Assembly: GCA_945862355.1 (NCBI GenBank)
Contig: CAMAYR010000008.1
Span: 1 to 42,076 of the forward strand
Source: Devosia equisanguinis
GTDB lineage: Bacteria > Pseudomonadota > Alphaproteobacteria > Rhizobiales > Hyphomicrobiaceae
Length of the DNA: 42,076 bases
Reading direction: 5' to 3'
The notes below the pieces were generated by a model. The model was given only the letters and a program-made list of their open reading frames with translations. It was not told the DNA's origin and made no database searches. Position 1 is the first letter of the stretch. Every line of letters starts with the position of its first letter. A program made the translations under genes and the position numbers. Below are positions 32,612 to 41,747 of this stretch, in pieces.

Positions 32612-33604
32612 ATGTCCGCCAAGCTCCAGCTCACCATTGCCTGTGGCGACTACGAGATCATCCGGCCCCTGAAGGACGGGACAGTTAAGCCCGACGGCAT
32701 CGAGCTGACCTTCCTGACGCAAATGGACTCCAACACGCGCCATCACCGCTTCATGCACGGTCGCGAGTACGACATCGTCGAGCTGTCGGGCTGCACCTAC
32801 TTCATCGCGCGCGGTATGGGCCAGGAGTTCATGTCGCTGCCCGTTTTCCTGCACCGCCGTTTTCGCCACAGCGCGTTCTACGTCAACACGGGCAAAGGCA
32901 TCCGCACGCCCAAGGATCTCGAGGGCCGTCGCGTCGGCGCGAAATCGTGGACGGCGACGGCGATCCTGTGGATGCGCGGCATCCTCGAAAGCGAGTACGG
33001 CGTCGACCTGCGCAAGATCACCTGGCTCACCGACCTCGACGAGCACATCGAGGGCTTCGAGCCGTCGAAGGATTTCAACGTTTCCCGCATCCGTGACGAC
33101 CAGTCCATCGAGGATATGCTGGTCGCCGGCGAGGTCGATGCGCTCCTCCATCCCGACATCATCGAGCCGATGGAGAAGAAGGACCCGCGCGTGGCGCGCC
33201 TGTTCCCCGACTTCAAGACCGAGCAGGTCAAGTATTTCCAGAAGACCGGCATATTCCCGATCATGCACGTCACCGCCATCAAGCCGGAGGTGCTGGAGCG
33301 CCATCCCTGGGTCGCCCACAGCCTGATGGTGGCCTTCGACAAGGCCAAGGCGCTGACGATGCGCCGCATGGAGAACCCGCGCATCATCCCGCTCGCCTTG
33401 TGGCGCGAGGAATGGGAGACCCAGCGCGAGATCTTCGGGCCGGACCCTTGGGAGTATGGCTTGACGCCGTCCAACGTGCACAATCTCGAGACGATGATCG
33501 GCTACGCGCATTCCCAGGGGCTGATGCCGACCCGCATGAAGGTCGAGGAGCTGTTCCTCAATCCGACGTCGGGCTCCAAGCGCGACGGCATATTCCGCTA
33601 TTGA
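32612..33604 (+). CDS. 4,5-dihydroxyphthalate decarboxylase-like / solute-binding-fold protein
   Basis: A 330-aa protein of the family annotated as 4,5-dihydroxyphthalate decarboxylase (Pht5-like), which has a periplasmic-binding-protein type-2 fold. Recognisable parts are LTIACGDYEIIRPLKDGTVKPDGIELTFL, HRRFRHSAFYVNTGKGIRTPKDLEGRRVG and GIFPIMHVTAIKPEVLERHPWVA. There is no signal peptide, so it is cytoplasmic, unlike solute receptors of the same fold. The start MSAKLQL has CGAGG upstream. Real decarboxylase activity is shown for few members; a ligand-binding role is possible. It stands alone, convergent with the RimB-like gene. Confidence 0.9.
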   Translation: MSAKLQLTIACGDYEIIRPLKDGTVKPDGIELTFLTQMDSNTRHHRFMHGREYDIVELSGCTYFIARGMGQEFMSLPVFLHRRFRHSAFYVNTGKGIRTPKDLEGRRVGAKSWTATAILWMRGILESEYGVDLRKITWLTDLDEHIEGFEPSKDFNVSRIRDDQSIEDMLVAGEVDALLHPDIIEPMEKKDPRVARLFPDFKTEQVKYFQKTGIFPIMHVTAIKPEVLERHPWVAHSLMVAFDKAKALTMRRMENPRIIPLALWREEWETQREIFGPDPWEYGLTPSNVHNLETMIGYAHSQGLMPTRMKVEELFLNPTSGSKRDGIFRY

Positions 33605-33680
33605 GCCCAGCTTTCATCGCGCACGGCGTTCGCCGCCGCCCCGCAATCAGCGCACGAAGGATGCAAGCCCGCGGCATCGG

Positions 33681-34877
33681 TCATTCCGCCGGTACCCGTA
33701 TCGGCACCGTCCGCACGCGCTGCTCGACCGCATCCAGGATCGCAGCGACGACACCGGCTTTCGTCAGCTTCTCGAAACGCGCCAGGCTCGGCCGGGACGA
33801 TACCCGCATCACCACCGGTTCTTCGTCTTGATTGCCGATGTCGACCGCGGCAAGCCCCAGTCCCAACGCGCCAGCCGCGTGCTCGGCCAGCCGGCGCGCC
33901 GCGCGATGCCGCGCCAGGCTTGCCGAACGCCACGCCTCGCCCGACCACGCCGTGAGCGCCACCGCCTCCTCGCCGATCACCAGCACGCTCAGATGCGGCG
34001 CGCGACGCGACGCGCTCTCTTTCGCACCCGCCGCCAGCGGCAAGGCATGAGCGAGATGATCGCCAGCCAGCGCCTGAATGGTCGCCAGCCGGTTCGCCAG
34101 CCGGTCGACGGCATCGCCCGGGTTCAGCGCGACGCTTCCCATGCACTCGAGCTGCCGCACGATGGCTGCCCCTCGCTTGCCTTCCCCAAGGCCGATGCGG
34201 GGCACCACGGCGTCATAATGCGGCAGTGGCGTGCCCCGGCGCATCAGACCGGGTCGGTCGTCGCCAAATGACAACTCCAGACCATCTAGCGCGACGAACT
34301 CGAAGATATGGCCACGCCGCGCCGCGGCCGTCACGAGGCGGCGGTTGAATGGCGCCGCAACATCCTCCGCGATGAGCGCCACGCGCAGCGGACGATACCC
34401 CAGCACCCGCCGCGGCAGATCGCGATAGAGCTTGTAGCCGAGCCGCGGCTGCCGGAACGACGCGGCCACATCGACCATCATGTCGTCGCGGATCGCCTGC
34501 CGTCCGAGCAGCATCCGGTAGGTCATGCTCTCACGGTTCGTCAGACCGATCTCGATCTCCCACGTGTGCTCGCCCATCTGCACGGGCGTCCGAATGAAAT
34601 AGCGCGTCTCTTTCTCGCCGTTCGAGCTCGTCACCTCGCGCCGTCCTGCGACCGGCGCCGAGCAGAACACCGCGACATCGACACGGCCGGGGATCGGATG
34701 CACGCCGAACCGCACCATCGGCGCTTCCGCCGGCCCGAACGGCTCGATCAGGAAGGCGTGCAGCGCACTCGTGCGCGCCCCTGTGTCGATCTTGGCCTTG
34801 ATCGCGGGCAGCCCCAGCTCCGGCAGGGCCAGCCATTCCTGCCAGCCGATGATGAAGTTCGAGGGGGCCGTCGTCAT
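33681..34877 (-). CDS. RimB/RimK-like fusion: retropepsin-like protease domain plus decayed ATP-grasp
   Basis: Residues ~1-150 form the ATP-dependent zinc protease/RimB-like domain (PF05618 type) with the active-site motif KIDTGARTSALHA and LLGRQAIRDDMMVD. Residues ~165-255 resemble the RimK pre-ATP-grasp domain (LRVALIAEDVAAPFNRRLV, YDAVVPRIG). The rest aligns with the end of an ATP-grasp (VLVIGEEAVALTAWSGE, EEPVVMRVSSRPSL), but the central ATP-binding block is missing. The metal-binding motif MEVNSSPGL has become MRVSSRPSL, losing the Glu and Asn. So ligase activity is unlikely while the protease half looks intact. The ATG at MTTAPSNF is 107 bp from the divergent monooxygenase start. Confidence 0.88.
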   Translation of the reverse strand: MTTAPSNFIIGWQEWLALPELGLPAIKAKIDTGARTSALHAFLIEPFGPAEAPMVRFGVHPIPGRVDVAVFCSAPVAGRREVTSSNGEKETRYFIRTPVQMGEHTWEIEIGLTNRESMTYRMLLGRQAIRDDMMVDVAASFRQPRLGYKLYRDLPRRVLGYRPLRVALIAEDVAAPFNRRLVTAAARRGHIFEFVALDGLELSFGDDRPGLMRRGTPLPHYDAVVPRIGLGEGKRGAAIVRQLECMGSVALNPGDAVDRLANRLATIQALAGDHLAHALPLAAGAKESASRRAPHLSVLVIGEEAVALTAWSGEAWRSASLARHRAARRLAEHAAGALGLGLAAVDIGNQDEEPVVMRVSSRPSLARFEKLTKAGVVAAILDAVEQRVRTVPIRVPAE

Positions 34878-34984
34878 TCCGAGCGCATCGTCCGGATCAG
34901 TTGGTGGATAATGCCCCGATGCCTACCCCGTGACAGCGCCGAGGGGAAGCGGTAGAGCGCTGGTGAGCCACCGAGGGTGAAGCC

Positions 34985-36181
34985 ATGTCAGCAAAAACAC
35001 GCATCCTGATCGCCGGCGCCGGCATTGGCGGACTAGCCGCCGCGCTTGCCCTGGCCCGCCGCGGCTTCGAGGTCGAGATCTTCGAGCAGGCCCCCGAGTT
35101 GATGGAGCTCGGCGCCGGCGTACAGATCTCCGCCAACGGCAGCCGCGTGCTGATCGACCTCGGCCTGAAAGAGCCTATGGAGCGCGTCGTCTGCGAGGCC
35201 GCCCTCAAGGAGGTCCGCATATGGAACACCGGCCGGACCTGGAAGCTGTTCGATCTCGGCCGCGATTCGATCGAGCGGTTCGGCGCGCCCTACTGGTTCG
35301 TGCATCGTGGCGACATGCATCGCGCATTGCTCGACGCGGTTCGCGCACACTCCAAAGTGCGCATCCATACCGGCCGCAGATGCACCGGCTTCGAGCAGGA
35401 TGGCACCACCGTCCGCCTCACACTTGCCGGCGGCGATACCGTGTCCGGCGACGTCCTGATCGGCGCCGACGGCGTCCACTCGATGGTTCGTGAGACGCTG
35501 TGGGAAGCCGGCAAGCCGGAGTTTCTCGGCATCATTTGTTGGCGCGGCTTGATCCGCAACGAGGACCTGCCCGAGGAGATGCGCCGACCCGTCGGCACCA
35601 ACTGGGTCGGCCCTGGCGGCCACGTGATCACGTATCCCCTGCGCCGCGGCGAGATCATGAACTGGGTCGGCTTCGGCGAGCGCGAAGACTGGAAGGTCGA
35701 GAGCTGGACGGAGAAGGGCACACGCGATGAGTGCGCCAGAGACTTCCCCAATTGGCATCCCCTCGTGCACGAGCTGATCGCCAAGCTCGACCAACCCTAC
35801 AAGTGGGCGCTCGTCGGCCGCGCCCCGCTCGCCGCCTGGACCAAGGGACGCGTGAGCATGGTCGGCGACGCGTGCCACCCCACACTGCCGTTCCTGGCGC
35901 AGGGCGCCAACATGGCGTTGGAGGACGGCCTTCTGCTAGCCCGCTGCCTCGATGCCTACGCCGATGTCGAACAAGCCTTGAGCCGCTACGAAGCACTGCG
36001 GCTGGAACGCACGACCAAAATCGTCAACGGCTCCGCCGAATCCGGCCGCCGCTTCCACAACCCCACGCTCGCCGATCCCGCCGCCGCCATCGCCTACGTC
36101 GACCGCGAATGGCAGCCCGACAAGGTCCGCCTGCGCTACGACTGGTTGTTCGAATACGACGCCACCAAGGTCGCCTGCTGA
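34985..36181 (+). CDS. FAD-dependent aromatic monooxygenase (salicylate/3-hydroxybenzoate hydroxylase-like)
   Basis: A class A flavoprotein monooxygenase of 398 aa that hydroxylates aromatic rings with NAD(P)H and O2. Motifs are complete: [21 protein letters not shown] (GxGxxG), [17 protein letters not shown] (DG motif) and [26 protein letters not shown] (GD motif). The closest pattern is the salicylate hydroxylase/3-hydroxybenzoate 6-hydroxylase group; the substrate is unconfirmed. The ATG has GAGGGTGAAG upstream. It is divergent from the RimB-like gene and convergent with the quinone-reductase-like gene. Confidence 0.93.
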   Translation: MSAKTRILIAGAGIGGLAAALALARRGFEVEIFEQAPELMELGAGVQISANGSRVLIDLGLKEPMERVVCEAALKEVRIWNTGRTWKLFDLGRDSIERFGAPYWFVHRGDMHRALLDAVRAHSKVRIHTGRRCTGFEQDGTTVRLTLAGGDTVSGDVLIGADGVHSMVRETLWEAGKPEFLGIICWRGLIRNEDLPEEMRRPVGTNWVGPGGHVITYPLRRGEIMNWVGFGEREDWKVESWTEKGTRDECARDFPNWHPLVHELIAKLDQPYKWALVGRAPLAAWTKGRVSMVGDACHPTLPFLAQGANMALEDGLLLARCLDAYADVEQALSRYEALRLERTTKIVNGSAESGRRFHNPTLADPAAAIAYVDREWQPDKVRLRYDWLFEYDATKVAC

Positions 36182-36257
36182 GGCCGCGCGCTCTCGTTCG
36201 ACCGACGTCACGGCCCGCGAAGGCGGATGGAGGCGCTTACGCGAATAAGCCGCCCGC

Positions 36258-37259
36258 CTACAAAGCTGCCACGTCGATCACGATCTTGCCTGTTATGCTG
36301 GCGTCGTCCTGCGCGACGTGCGCGTCGGCCGCCTTCGCCAGTGGGAAGCGCGCGCCGATCCTGGGCTTGTACGCGCCGGCGACCAGCGCTGCCGTCGTAT
36401 CGCGCACCGCCGCCCAATGCGCCTCCCGCGACATGCCGTAGACGTAGATCGTATGCAGCGTGATGCCCTTCGACATGTAGCGGGAGAACGGGAATTGCAT
36501 GAACTCCTCCGGCCCGCCGACGGAATAGCTCGCCACCACGCCGTTGACCTTGAGGACGGCGAAATCGGTCTCGACGTTGGCGGCGAACCACACATCGATC
36601 ACACGGTCGACGCCGGTCCCGCCGGTCGCCTGCTTCACGCGCTCGACGACGTTTTCTAAGTTGCGATCGATGACCAAATCGGCGCCGGATGCCTTGGCCA
36701 CCTCCGCGGCGAGCGGGCTCGAAACGACGCCGATCACACGCGCCCCGCCCCACCGAGCGAGCATAACCGCGGCCTGTCCGACGGCGCCGCCCGCGCCCCA
36801 GACGAGGATCGTCTTGCCCTGGATGCCGCCGTCCTTGAACAGTGCGTTATGCGCGGTCAGCGCCGGCACGCCAAGCGCCGCGCCCGTCTCGAAGCCGATG
36901 CCGGCGGGCAATGCCACGGCCTGCTCGGCTGGAACCGTCACGTACTCCGCGCTGGTCCCGAACGCGCTGCCGCGCTGCTGCGCCTCGTAGACCCACACCC
37001 GCTCCCCGATCCGCTTGGCATCGACGCCCGGCCCCACCTGATCGATGATCCCAGCGCCGTCCTGGCCAGGAACGACGCGCGGAAAATCCATGGAAACGCG
37101 CCCGCGCCATCCCCCGCGCCCCTTGGTGTCGGACGGATTGAGCCCGGATACGGCGATCTTCACGCGCACTTCGCCAGGGCCCGCTTGCGGATCGGACATC
37201 TCGCCCAGTTGCAGCACCTCGTGCGCAGGCCCCTTGCGCTCGTACCAGACGGCTTTCAT
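36258..37259 (-). CDS. quinone oxidoreductase-like MDR protein (zinc-independent)
   Basis: A 333-aa medium-chain dehydrogenase/reductase of the NADPH:quinone reductase type. It starts MKAVWYERKGPAHEVLQLGE, has the PGQDGAGIIDQVGPGV region, and the nucleotide-binding segment ILVWGAGGAVGQAAVMLARWGGARVIG. The structural and catalytic zinc Cys patterns of alcohol dehydrogenases are absent. The likely role is NADPH-dependent reduction of quinones or enones. It is transcribed away from the ycjF/ycjX group but on the same strand, 84 bp downstream of ycjF. Confidence 0.93.
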   Translation of the reverse strand: MKAVWYERKGPAHEVLQLGEMSDPQAGPGEVRVKIAVSGLNPSDTKGRGGWRGRVSMDFPRVVPGQDGAGIIDQVGPGVDAKRIGERVWVYEAQQRGSAFGTSAEYVTVPAEQAVALPAGIGFETGAALGVPALTAHNALFKDGGIQGKTILVWGAGGAVGQAAVMLARWGGARVIGVVSSPLAAEVAKASGADLVIDRNLENVVERVKQATGGTGVDRVIDVWFAANVETDFAVLKVNGVVASYSVGGPEEFMQFPFSRYMSKGITLHTIYVYGMSREAHWAAVRDTTAALVAGAYKPRIGARFPLAKAADAHVAQDDASITGKIVIDVAAL

Positions 37260-37343
37260 GCGATGTCCTCGTCTTCGATAGGTGATAATTCATCAGAACT
37301 ATGCGGCAGCTCCCGCCCTCGCGCGAGCCATTTCGTTGAAGCC

Positions 37344-38447
37344 TCAACGTGACTGTGGTGCCGTCGAGGCGACGCGCCGTGTAAGCTCGGTCACGATGTC
37401 CCGCAACCTCACGGGCTTGGCCTCCACGAACGGCAACGGACGGCACACGTCGATTGCGGCGACCCCGATCCGTGCCGTCAGCGCGCCGTTGAACAGGCCC
37501 TCGCCCAGCCGCCGCGACAGCCGCCGCACGAGATCCTGCCCGACGAACTGTCCGACGAGATCGTCGGTCAGCGCCAGGCCGCCGGTCGCAAGGATGTGAA
37601 CGAGCACCATCCGCGCCAGCCTGAGACCACCGAGGAAGCCGGGCCGGCCACCGTACAGCGTGGCGAGGCGGCGCAAGAGGCGCAAGTTCTCGACCAGCAC
37701 AAATCCCATAGCTATGAACGGCATAGGCGACAGCGCGGTGACAAGGCTCACGCGCTTGGCCGAGGCGAGGATGTCGCGTCGCGCCGCCGCATCGAGCGGC
37801 GCCATCAACTCGCGGTCGGCAAGCGCCAGCAGATCCCCCGGATCGCGCACGTCGGTCTCGTGCTCGGCGAACCGCGCGGCGGCCCACGCGATATCAGGCC
37901 GACGTCCAAGCGTTGCCCTCAGGCGCCGCACGACGCTGCGTTCGGCTTCCCCGTTTCGCTCGCCAAGAGCCCGCTCCGCATCCCGCCGCAGATGCGCAAG
38001 GCGCCCGAGCCGCATCAGCCCGACGATCTCGCGCCCCGCGATCACCAGCGCAGCGCACGCCGCGATCCCGATGAGCACCCAACCGGCCACTCCGACCCAG
38101 TCGCTGCGTGCCAGCACCGTCGAGATGAAATCAGTGAACGCGATCCCGATCGCCAGGCCAGCAAGCGCGGTCAACGCCCCCACCAGCACCGCGCCCCATC
38201 CCGGACGGAAGCGCAACCCGGCCTTGTTTGCGGGAACATCCGCTCCTGCCTCGCTGCCGGCCTCTCCCTGTCCGTGGTCGCCCGCCACCTTTTCGCCTGC
38301 CACCTTGTCCCCCGACTTACCGCTCGCGCGAGCCGCTGGCGCCATCACCGGCTCGGCGGGTGCGACCTCGACAGTCACGGCAGGATCGGTGACGTCGAAC
38401 ACTTGCGGCAGGCGTTTTGGCGGCGTCGCGCTGCTGGAGGAGCTCAT
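37344..38447 (-). CDS. ycjF: YcjF family (TIGR01620/DUF697) inner membrane protein
   Basis: A 367-aa membrane protein of unknown exact function that travels with YcjX. The first ~80 residues are disordered and include KVAGEKVAG from a near-duplicate repeat. Two transmembrane segments follow (AVLVGALTALAGLAIGIAF and VLIGIAACAALVIAG). The DUF697-type C-terminal region is VTALSPMPFIAMGFVLVENLRLLRRLATLYG. The ATG (MSSSSSAT) overlaps the ycjX stop as ATGA, so translation is coupled; the track's longer ORF reads back into ycjX. Confidence 0.93.
   Translation of the reverse strand: MSSSSSATPPKRLPQVFDVTDPAVTVEVAPAEPVMAPAARASGKSGDKVAGEKVAGDHGQGEAGSEAGADVPANKAGLRFRPGWGAVLVGALTALAGLAIGIAFTDFISTVLARSDWVGVAGWVLIGIAACAALVIAGREIVGLMRLGRLAHLRRDAERALGERNGEAERSVVRRLRATLGRRPDIAWAAARFAEHETDVRDPGDLLALADRELMAPLDAAARRDILASAKRVSLVTALSPMPFIAMGFVLVENLRLLRRLATLYGGRPGFLGGLRLARMVLVHILATGGLALTDDLVGQFVGQDLVRRLSRRLGEGLFNGALTARIGVAAIDVCRPLPFVEAKPVRLRDIVTELTRRVASTAPQSR
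38281..38310. repeat. 15-bp near-duplicate in the ycjF N-terminal region
   Basis: cgcccgccacctttt is followed by cgcctgccaccttgt, differing at three positions. It encodes DKVAGEKVAG, similar in sequence to the KVSGKVSG duplication in the acyl-CoA synthetase, in a disordered leader. Confidence 0.75.
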
Positions 38448-39919
38448 ACCAACCTGTCCCCCAGGAGATGCTCGAGCGCCTTGTCGAGCCTGATGTGCGG
38501 CCACGGCTGCGCCTCGATCGTGCTGCCTTCGGGCGGCAGGCGCGGCGGCCTGAACCGCACGAGCCCCATGCCGAGCCCCGCTTCACCCGCTGGCAGTATC
38601 CGCGCGGCTGCCAGCGCAGCGCGCGGATCGACATCGAGATCGCCGGGAAATATCGCGATCTCGCTTCTGCCGTCGAACACACGCTCGCCAAGACGCTCGC
38701 CCGATAGCGGCACCCCCTTGATGCAGGCGAGCGTCTCCCCGTTCCGGCTCGCCCGCGCTTCGCTCGTCGCTCGCAGTGCCGCGATGGCGAGCGTCCTGAT
38801 GTCCGCGCCAGCCGTCTCCGCCCGTCGCGCGGCATTCTCCACGATCAGTCCGAGCAATCTCTCGAGCCTGTCGTGGCTGGAGGCTGGCAGATGATCGGCC
38901 TTGGTGACAGCAAAGACGATGCGATCGATGCGCGAGGACAGGAACATCGACAGCCAGCCCCGCGCACCGGGACGGAAGGCCACCAGAGCAGCCTCAAGTG
39001 CATGGGAGAGGTCGTCGATCGCATGTGCCCCGCGATTGAGCGCGGTCAGTGCGTCGATCAGGACAATCTGGCGGTCGAGGCGACTGAAGTGATCCTGGAA
39101 GAACGGCTTGACGACCTGCGCCCGATAGCTCTCGTAGCGCCGCGCCATCATCGCCGCCAGAGATCCAGATGCGATCCGTGCGTCGGGCGCGATGTCGAGC
39201 GGCGCGAAGCACAACAGCGGCGAGCCTTCCCGCTCGCCCGGCATCAGGAAGCGGCCAGGCCCCACCGTCGAAAGCGCCGGCTCCTTGGCGCGTGCCGCAT
39301 GGAGATATGTCGTGAACACCTCCGCCGCGCGGATTGCCGCCGCCTCATCGGCAGGTGCAGCGGGATCGAGCCGGGCGACATGGGCGAGCCATGCGTCGGC
39401 CGAGCCGCCACGTGCCGGCGCCCTTGCCATGACCATCGCATCCGCCGCCCATTGCGCATAGCTCTTGCCGAGCAAAGCCAGATCGAGCAGCCACTCCCCG
39501 GGGTAGTCAACGATGTCGATATGCAGACGCGCCGGCCCCAGCGCACGGGCGAGCGCATTCGTTCGCTCGAAGGTGAGCGTAACCCGCAGCTGCGAGATCG
39601 CGCGCGTGCTTTCAGGCCAGACTGGCTCGGCCCCCGTCAGGGAGGCCAGATGGCGCTCGTAATCGAACCGCGGCACCCCGTCATCGGGCTGTGGGGTGAG
39701 CTCCGCGCTCAGAATGCGAACTTGCGCGTAGGCAGAAAGGAACGGAAGCCGCCCTCCTCTCACCAGATTGCGCACGAGCGAGGTGATGAAAACCGTCTTG
39801 CCCGCCCGCGCGAGCCCGGTCACGCCCAGCCGCAGCGTCGGCGTCGTGATGTCGGCGATATAGCTTCGCGTGGAGCGCAGCGCGTCGAGCGGCGCCAGCG
39901 CGAGATCGGACAGTTGCAA
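38444..39919 (-). CDS. ycjX: YcjX family P-loop NTPase
   Basis: A 491-aa GTPase-like protein linked to envelope stress operons. The P-loop GLARAGKT lies at residues 35-42, followed by VFITSLVRNLV and later IDIVDYPGEWLLDL (Walker B/G3-like), plus YRAQVVKPFFQDHFSRLDRQIVLIDALTALNRG and FAVTKADHLP (TKxD-like G4). The start in the track is TTG (MQLSDLALAP); no good ribosome site is visible, so the exact start is uncertain. It is coupled to ycjF. Confidence 0.93.
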   Translation of the reverse strand: MQLSDLALAPLDALRSTRSYIADITTPTLRLGVTGLARAGKTVFITSLVRNLVRGGRLPFLSAYAQVRILSAELTPQPDDGVPRFDYERHLASLTGAEPVWPESTRAISQLRVTLTFERTNALARALGPARLHIDIVDYPGEWLLDLALLGKSYAQWAADAMVMARAPARGGSADAWLAHVARLDPAAPADEAAAIRAAEVFTTYLHAARAKEPALSTVGPGRFLMPGEREGSPLLCFAPLDIAPDARIASGSLAAMMARRYESYRAQVVKPFFQDHFSRLDRQIVLIDALTALNRGAHAIDDLSHALEAALVAFRPGARGWLSMFLSSRIDRIVFAVTKADHLPASSHDRLERLLGLIVENAARRAETAGADIRTLAIAALRATSEARASRNGETLACIKGVPLSGERLGERVFDGRSEIAIFPGDLDVDPRAALAAARILPAGEAGLGMGLVRFRPPRLPPEGSTIEAQPWPHIRLDKALEHLLGDRLV

Positions 39920-40030
39920 GGCGCGGATCCGGTTGTTCCGAGTGCCAGACCATTGCCGGGCATTGCGCCAGAGAGCAAGGCCCCCGCGAACGCCATGAGA
40001 CGAGAAACGATACGAAAATTTCCCGATCGC

Positions 40031-40276
40031 TTATTGGCGGGTCTGGTAGAGTGTGAACTCGCCCGCATTCACGCGCTTGGCAAGGCCCAGCGCCATATCT
40101 GCCACACAATCCTCGCCGAATGCCGCCACCAGATCGGTCAGGGCGGCATAAAAAGCTGCATACGCCATAATTTCCGGCGCGACGCCGCTCTCCGCACCCT
40201 CCTCCCAGGCCTCGAGTATGAGGCCCAGCGCCTTGAGGGTGCTATCGTCTCGTTTTACGAGCTCGGATACGTCCAT
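40031..40276 (-). CDS. uncharacterised 81-aa protein
   Basis: No family is recognised. The frame from MDVSELVKRDD has GGCGAGAGC upstream and looks like a helical soluble protein (STLKALGLILEAWEEGAESG, YAAFYAALTDLVAAFGEDCVADMALGL). The track's 91 extra N-terminal residues are of random composition. It lies 111 bp upstream of ycjX on the same strand and may be the first gene of that unit. Confidence 0.75.
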   Translation of the reverse strand: MDVSELVKRDDSTLKALGLILEAWEEGAESGVAPEIMAYAAFYAALTDLVAAFGEDCVADMALGLAKRVNAGEFTLYQTRQ

Positions 40277-40464
40277 GTTGCTCTCGCCCCCGGAAAAGTC
40301 TGTCGCACACCCTCTGCAGTGCCCATCCGCTTCCAGTGCTGCGGGTGACATAACACGGCGCTCCCCGTCGAGTGCGTTCTGCAACAATTCACAGTAAACA
40401 TCTCCCGACCCCGCGCAGCCCCCCCGGGCGACGCTTCTCGCCCGTTTGCCCTCGCACCTGGATG

Positions 40465-40872
40465 TCAGGGAACGCTTTTGACCAGAACCTCGGCGATCTG
40501 GACGCCCTCGTTCATGAAGCGGTTGATCGCCGTCCTCGCAGTCGTGGTGCACAACTTATGCGTCTTGCTGTAGCTCTGGTAGCCCTGATTGAAGCTGCGT
40601 GTCAGCCTTGCCCGCCTGAGCGCATTCGAGCCCTCCGCATCGAGGATCTCCCGCATCCGGTCGCGCCACGTCTGCCCCTCGTTGGCGCCGCACAACTCCC
40701 GCAGATAATGCACCGCGCCCAGGATCTCGGCCAGCCGCAGGAGACGATCGTCATACGGCTTCTCGACGGCCTGCGAAGCAGCCGGCACCGGCATGACCAC
40801 GGGCGCAAACGCGATCGAGACCGCAATGGCAACCACGCAGGCGTGCAATTTCGCAGGCGAGTGTTTCGGCAC
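40465..40872 (-). CDS. TIGR02301 family protein (exported, unknown function)
   Basis: A 135-aa protein with a signal peptide (KLHACVVAIAVSIAFAPVVMPVPAASQA). The conserved helical part has RLAEILGAVHYLRELC, WRDRMREILDAEG and RRARLTRSFNQGYQSYSKTHKLCTTTARTAINRF, which is the TIGR02301 pattern found in Hyphomicrobiales. Two conserved Cys could form a disulfide in the periplasm. The start is GTG with a weak GGGGC. The 85 bp to the NUDIX gene suggest co-transcription. Confidence 0.9.
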   Translation of the reverse strand: MPKHSPAKLHACVVAIAVSIAFAPVVMPVPAASQAVEKPYDDRLLRLAEILGAVHYLRELCGANEGQTWRDRMREILDAEGSNALRRARLTRSFNQGYQSYSKTHKLCTTTARTAINRFMNEGVQIAEVLVKSVP

Positions 40873-40958
40873 GGCTGCCCCGGCGATAAAAGTCGGCCCC
40901 GACAGAGCCGGCGCACCCTGATACCATGCTTGCCGCTCCCGGCGAAACCCGCCGCCTA

Positions 40959-41420
40959 CTATTGTCTCTCCTGCCCCGTGACGATTCGGCGGTACGCCTC
41001 GTGAATGAGCCGCGTGGCGCCATCCGTCAGGCGGTATTCCGAAAGCTCCTCGAGCGTCACGAAACGGGCATCGGAGATGTCGGTCGCCGCCTCGGGCTCA
41101 CCGCTGTCGCTGGTCCCGAAGAAGACACAGATCAGATAGTGAAGCTGGACGTTGCCCGCCCCATCCCTGTTGATCACGTCGTGGACATCGAGGAACCCGC
41201 TGAGCACGACGTCCAGTCCCGTCTCCTCCCGGATCTCGCGAGCGACCGCTTCCGCCGCCGTCTCTCCGGGCTCGATCTTGCCGCCCGGCAGGCTCCAATA
41301 ACCCTTGCGCGGCCCGCCTGCGCGCTCCGCGATGAGCACGCGCTCGCCACGGAAGATGGCCGCACTGGCAGCCGCGCGCGGCCACTGCACCACGGGAAGG
41401 ACGTCAGGATCGCTGCTCAT
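40959..41420 (-). CDS. NUDIX hydrolase
   Basis: A 153-aa NUDIX pyrophosphohydrolase. The box GGKIEPGETAAEAVAREIRE-ETGL fits the GX5EX7REUXEEXGU consensus exactly. It begins VVQWPRAAASAAIFRGERVLIAERAGGPRKGYWSLPGG. The substrate is probably a nucleotide or ADP-ribose-type diphosphate; MutT function cannot be claimed from the box alone. It is upstream of the TIGR02301 gene on the same strand. Confidence 0.93.
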   Translation of the reverse strand: MSSDPDVLPVVQWPRAAASAAIFRGERVLIAERAGGPRKGYWSLPGGKIEPGETAAEAVAREIREETGLDVVLSGFLDVHDVINRDGAGNVQLHYLICVFFGTSDSGEPEAATDISDARFVTLEELSEYRLTDGATRLIHEAYRRIVTGQERQ

Positions 41421-41747
41421 CGATGGCTCGCTTCGTGGTTGGCGTCTCGAGGCATGACGGCTCGATGGGCTGGCGTCTCGTTCACCGCGGCATTATCTGA
41501 TTGCTGGAGTGACACCTATGGCCGACCCGATGACGCGATGTCCAGCACCGCTACGGCCACCGCCAGTGGCCCAGCCGCAGCCCGCTCGACGCCATCGAAC
41601 TCGAACGCTTCATCGAGCCACAGGCGAACGACTTGGCGAGCAGCCCCTGCCCTTCGGGCTCCTCGCTTCGACCTGCCCCGCCCAACCACGCTAATCTATC
41701 CAGTCGAGGCCAAAGAGACCGGGCCAACCAGTCGAGAGACGACCACG
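41421..41747. other. divergent gap between the NUDIX and SRAP genes
   Basis: 327 bp without a supported gene. The track ORF 41509-41694 is Pro/Arg-rich and unconvincing. A different frame reads DAIELERFIEPQANDLASSP, which looks protein-like but lacks a start and is preceded by a stop, so it may be a gene scrap. The purine patch gagagacgacc precedes the SRAP ATG. Confidence 0.4.

Noticed and set aside
32612-33604. Secreted ABC solute receptor
   Set aside because: No signal peptide is present, and the sequence follows the dihydroxyphthalate-decarboxylase-like family.
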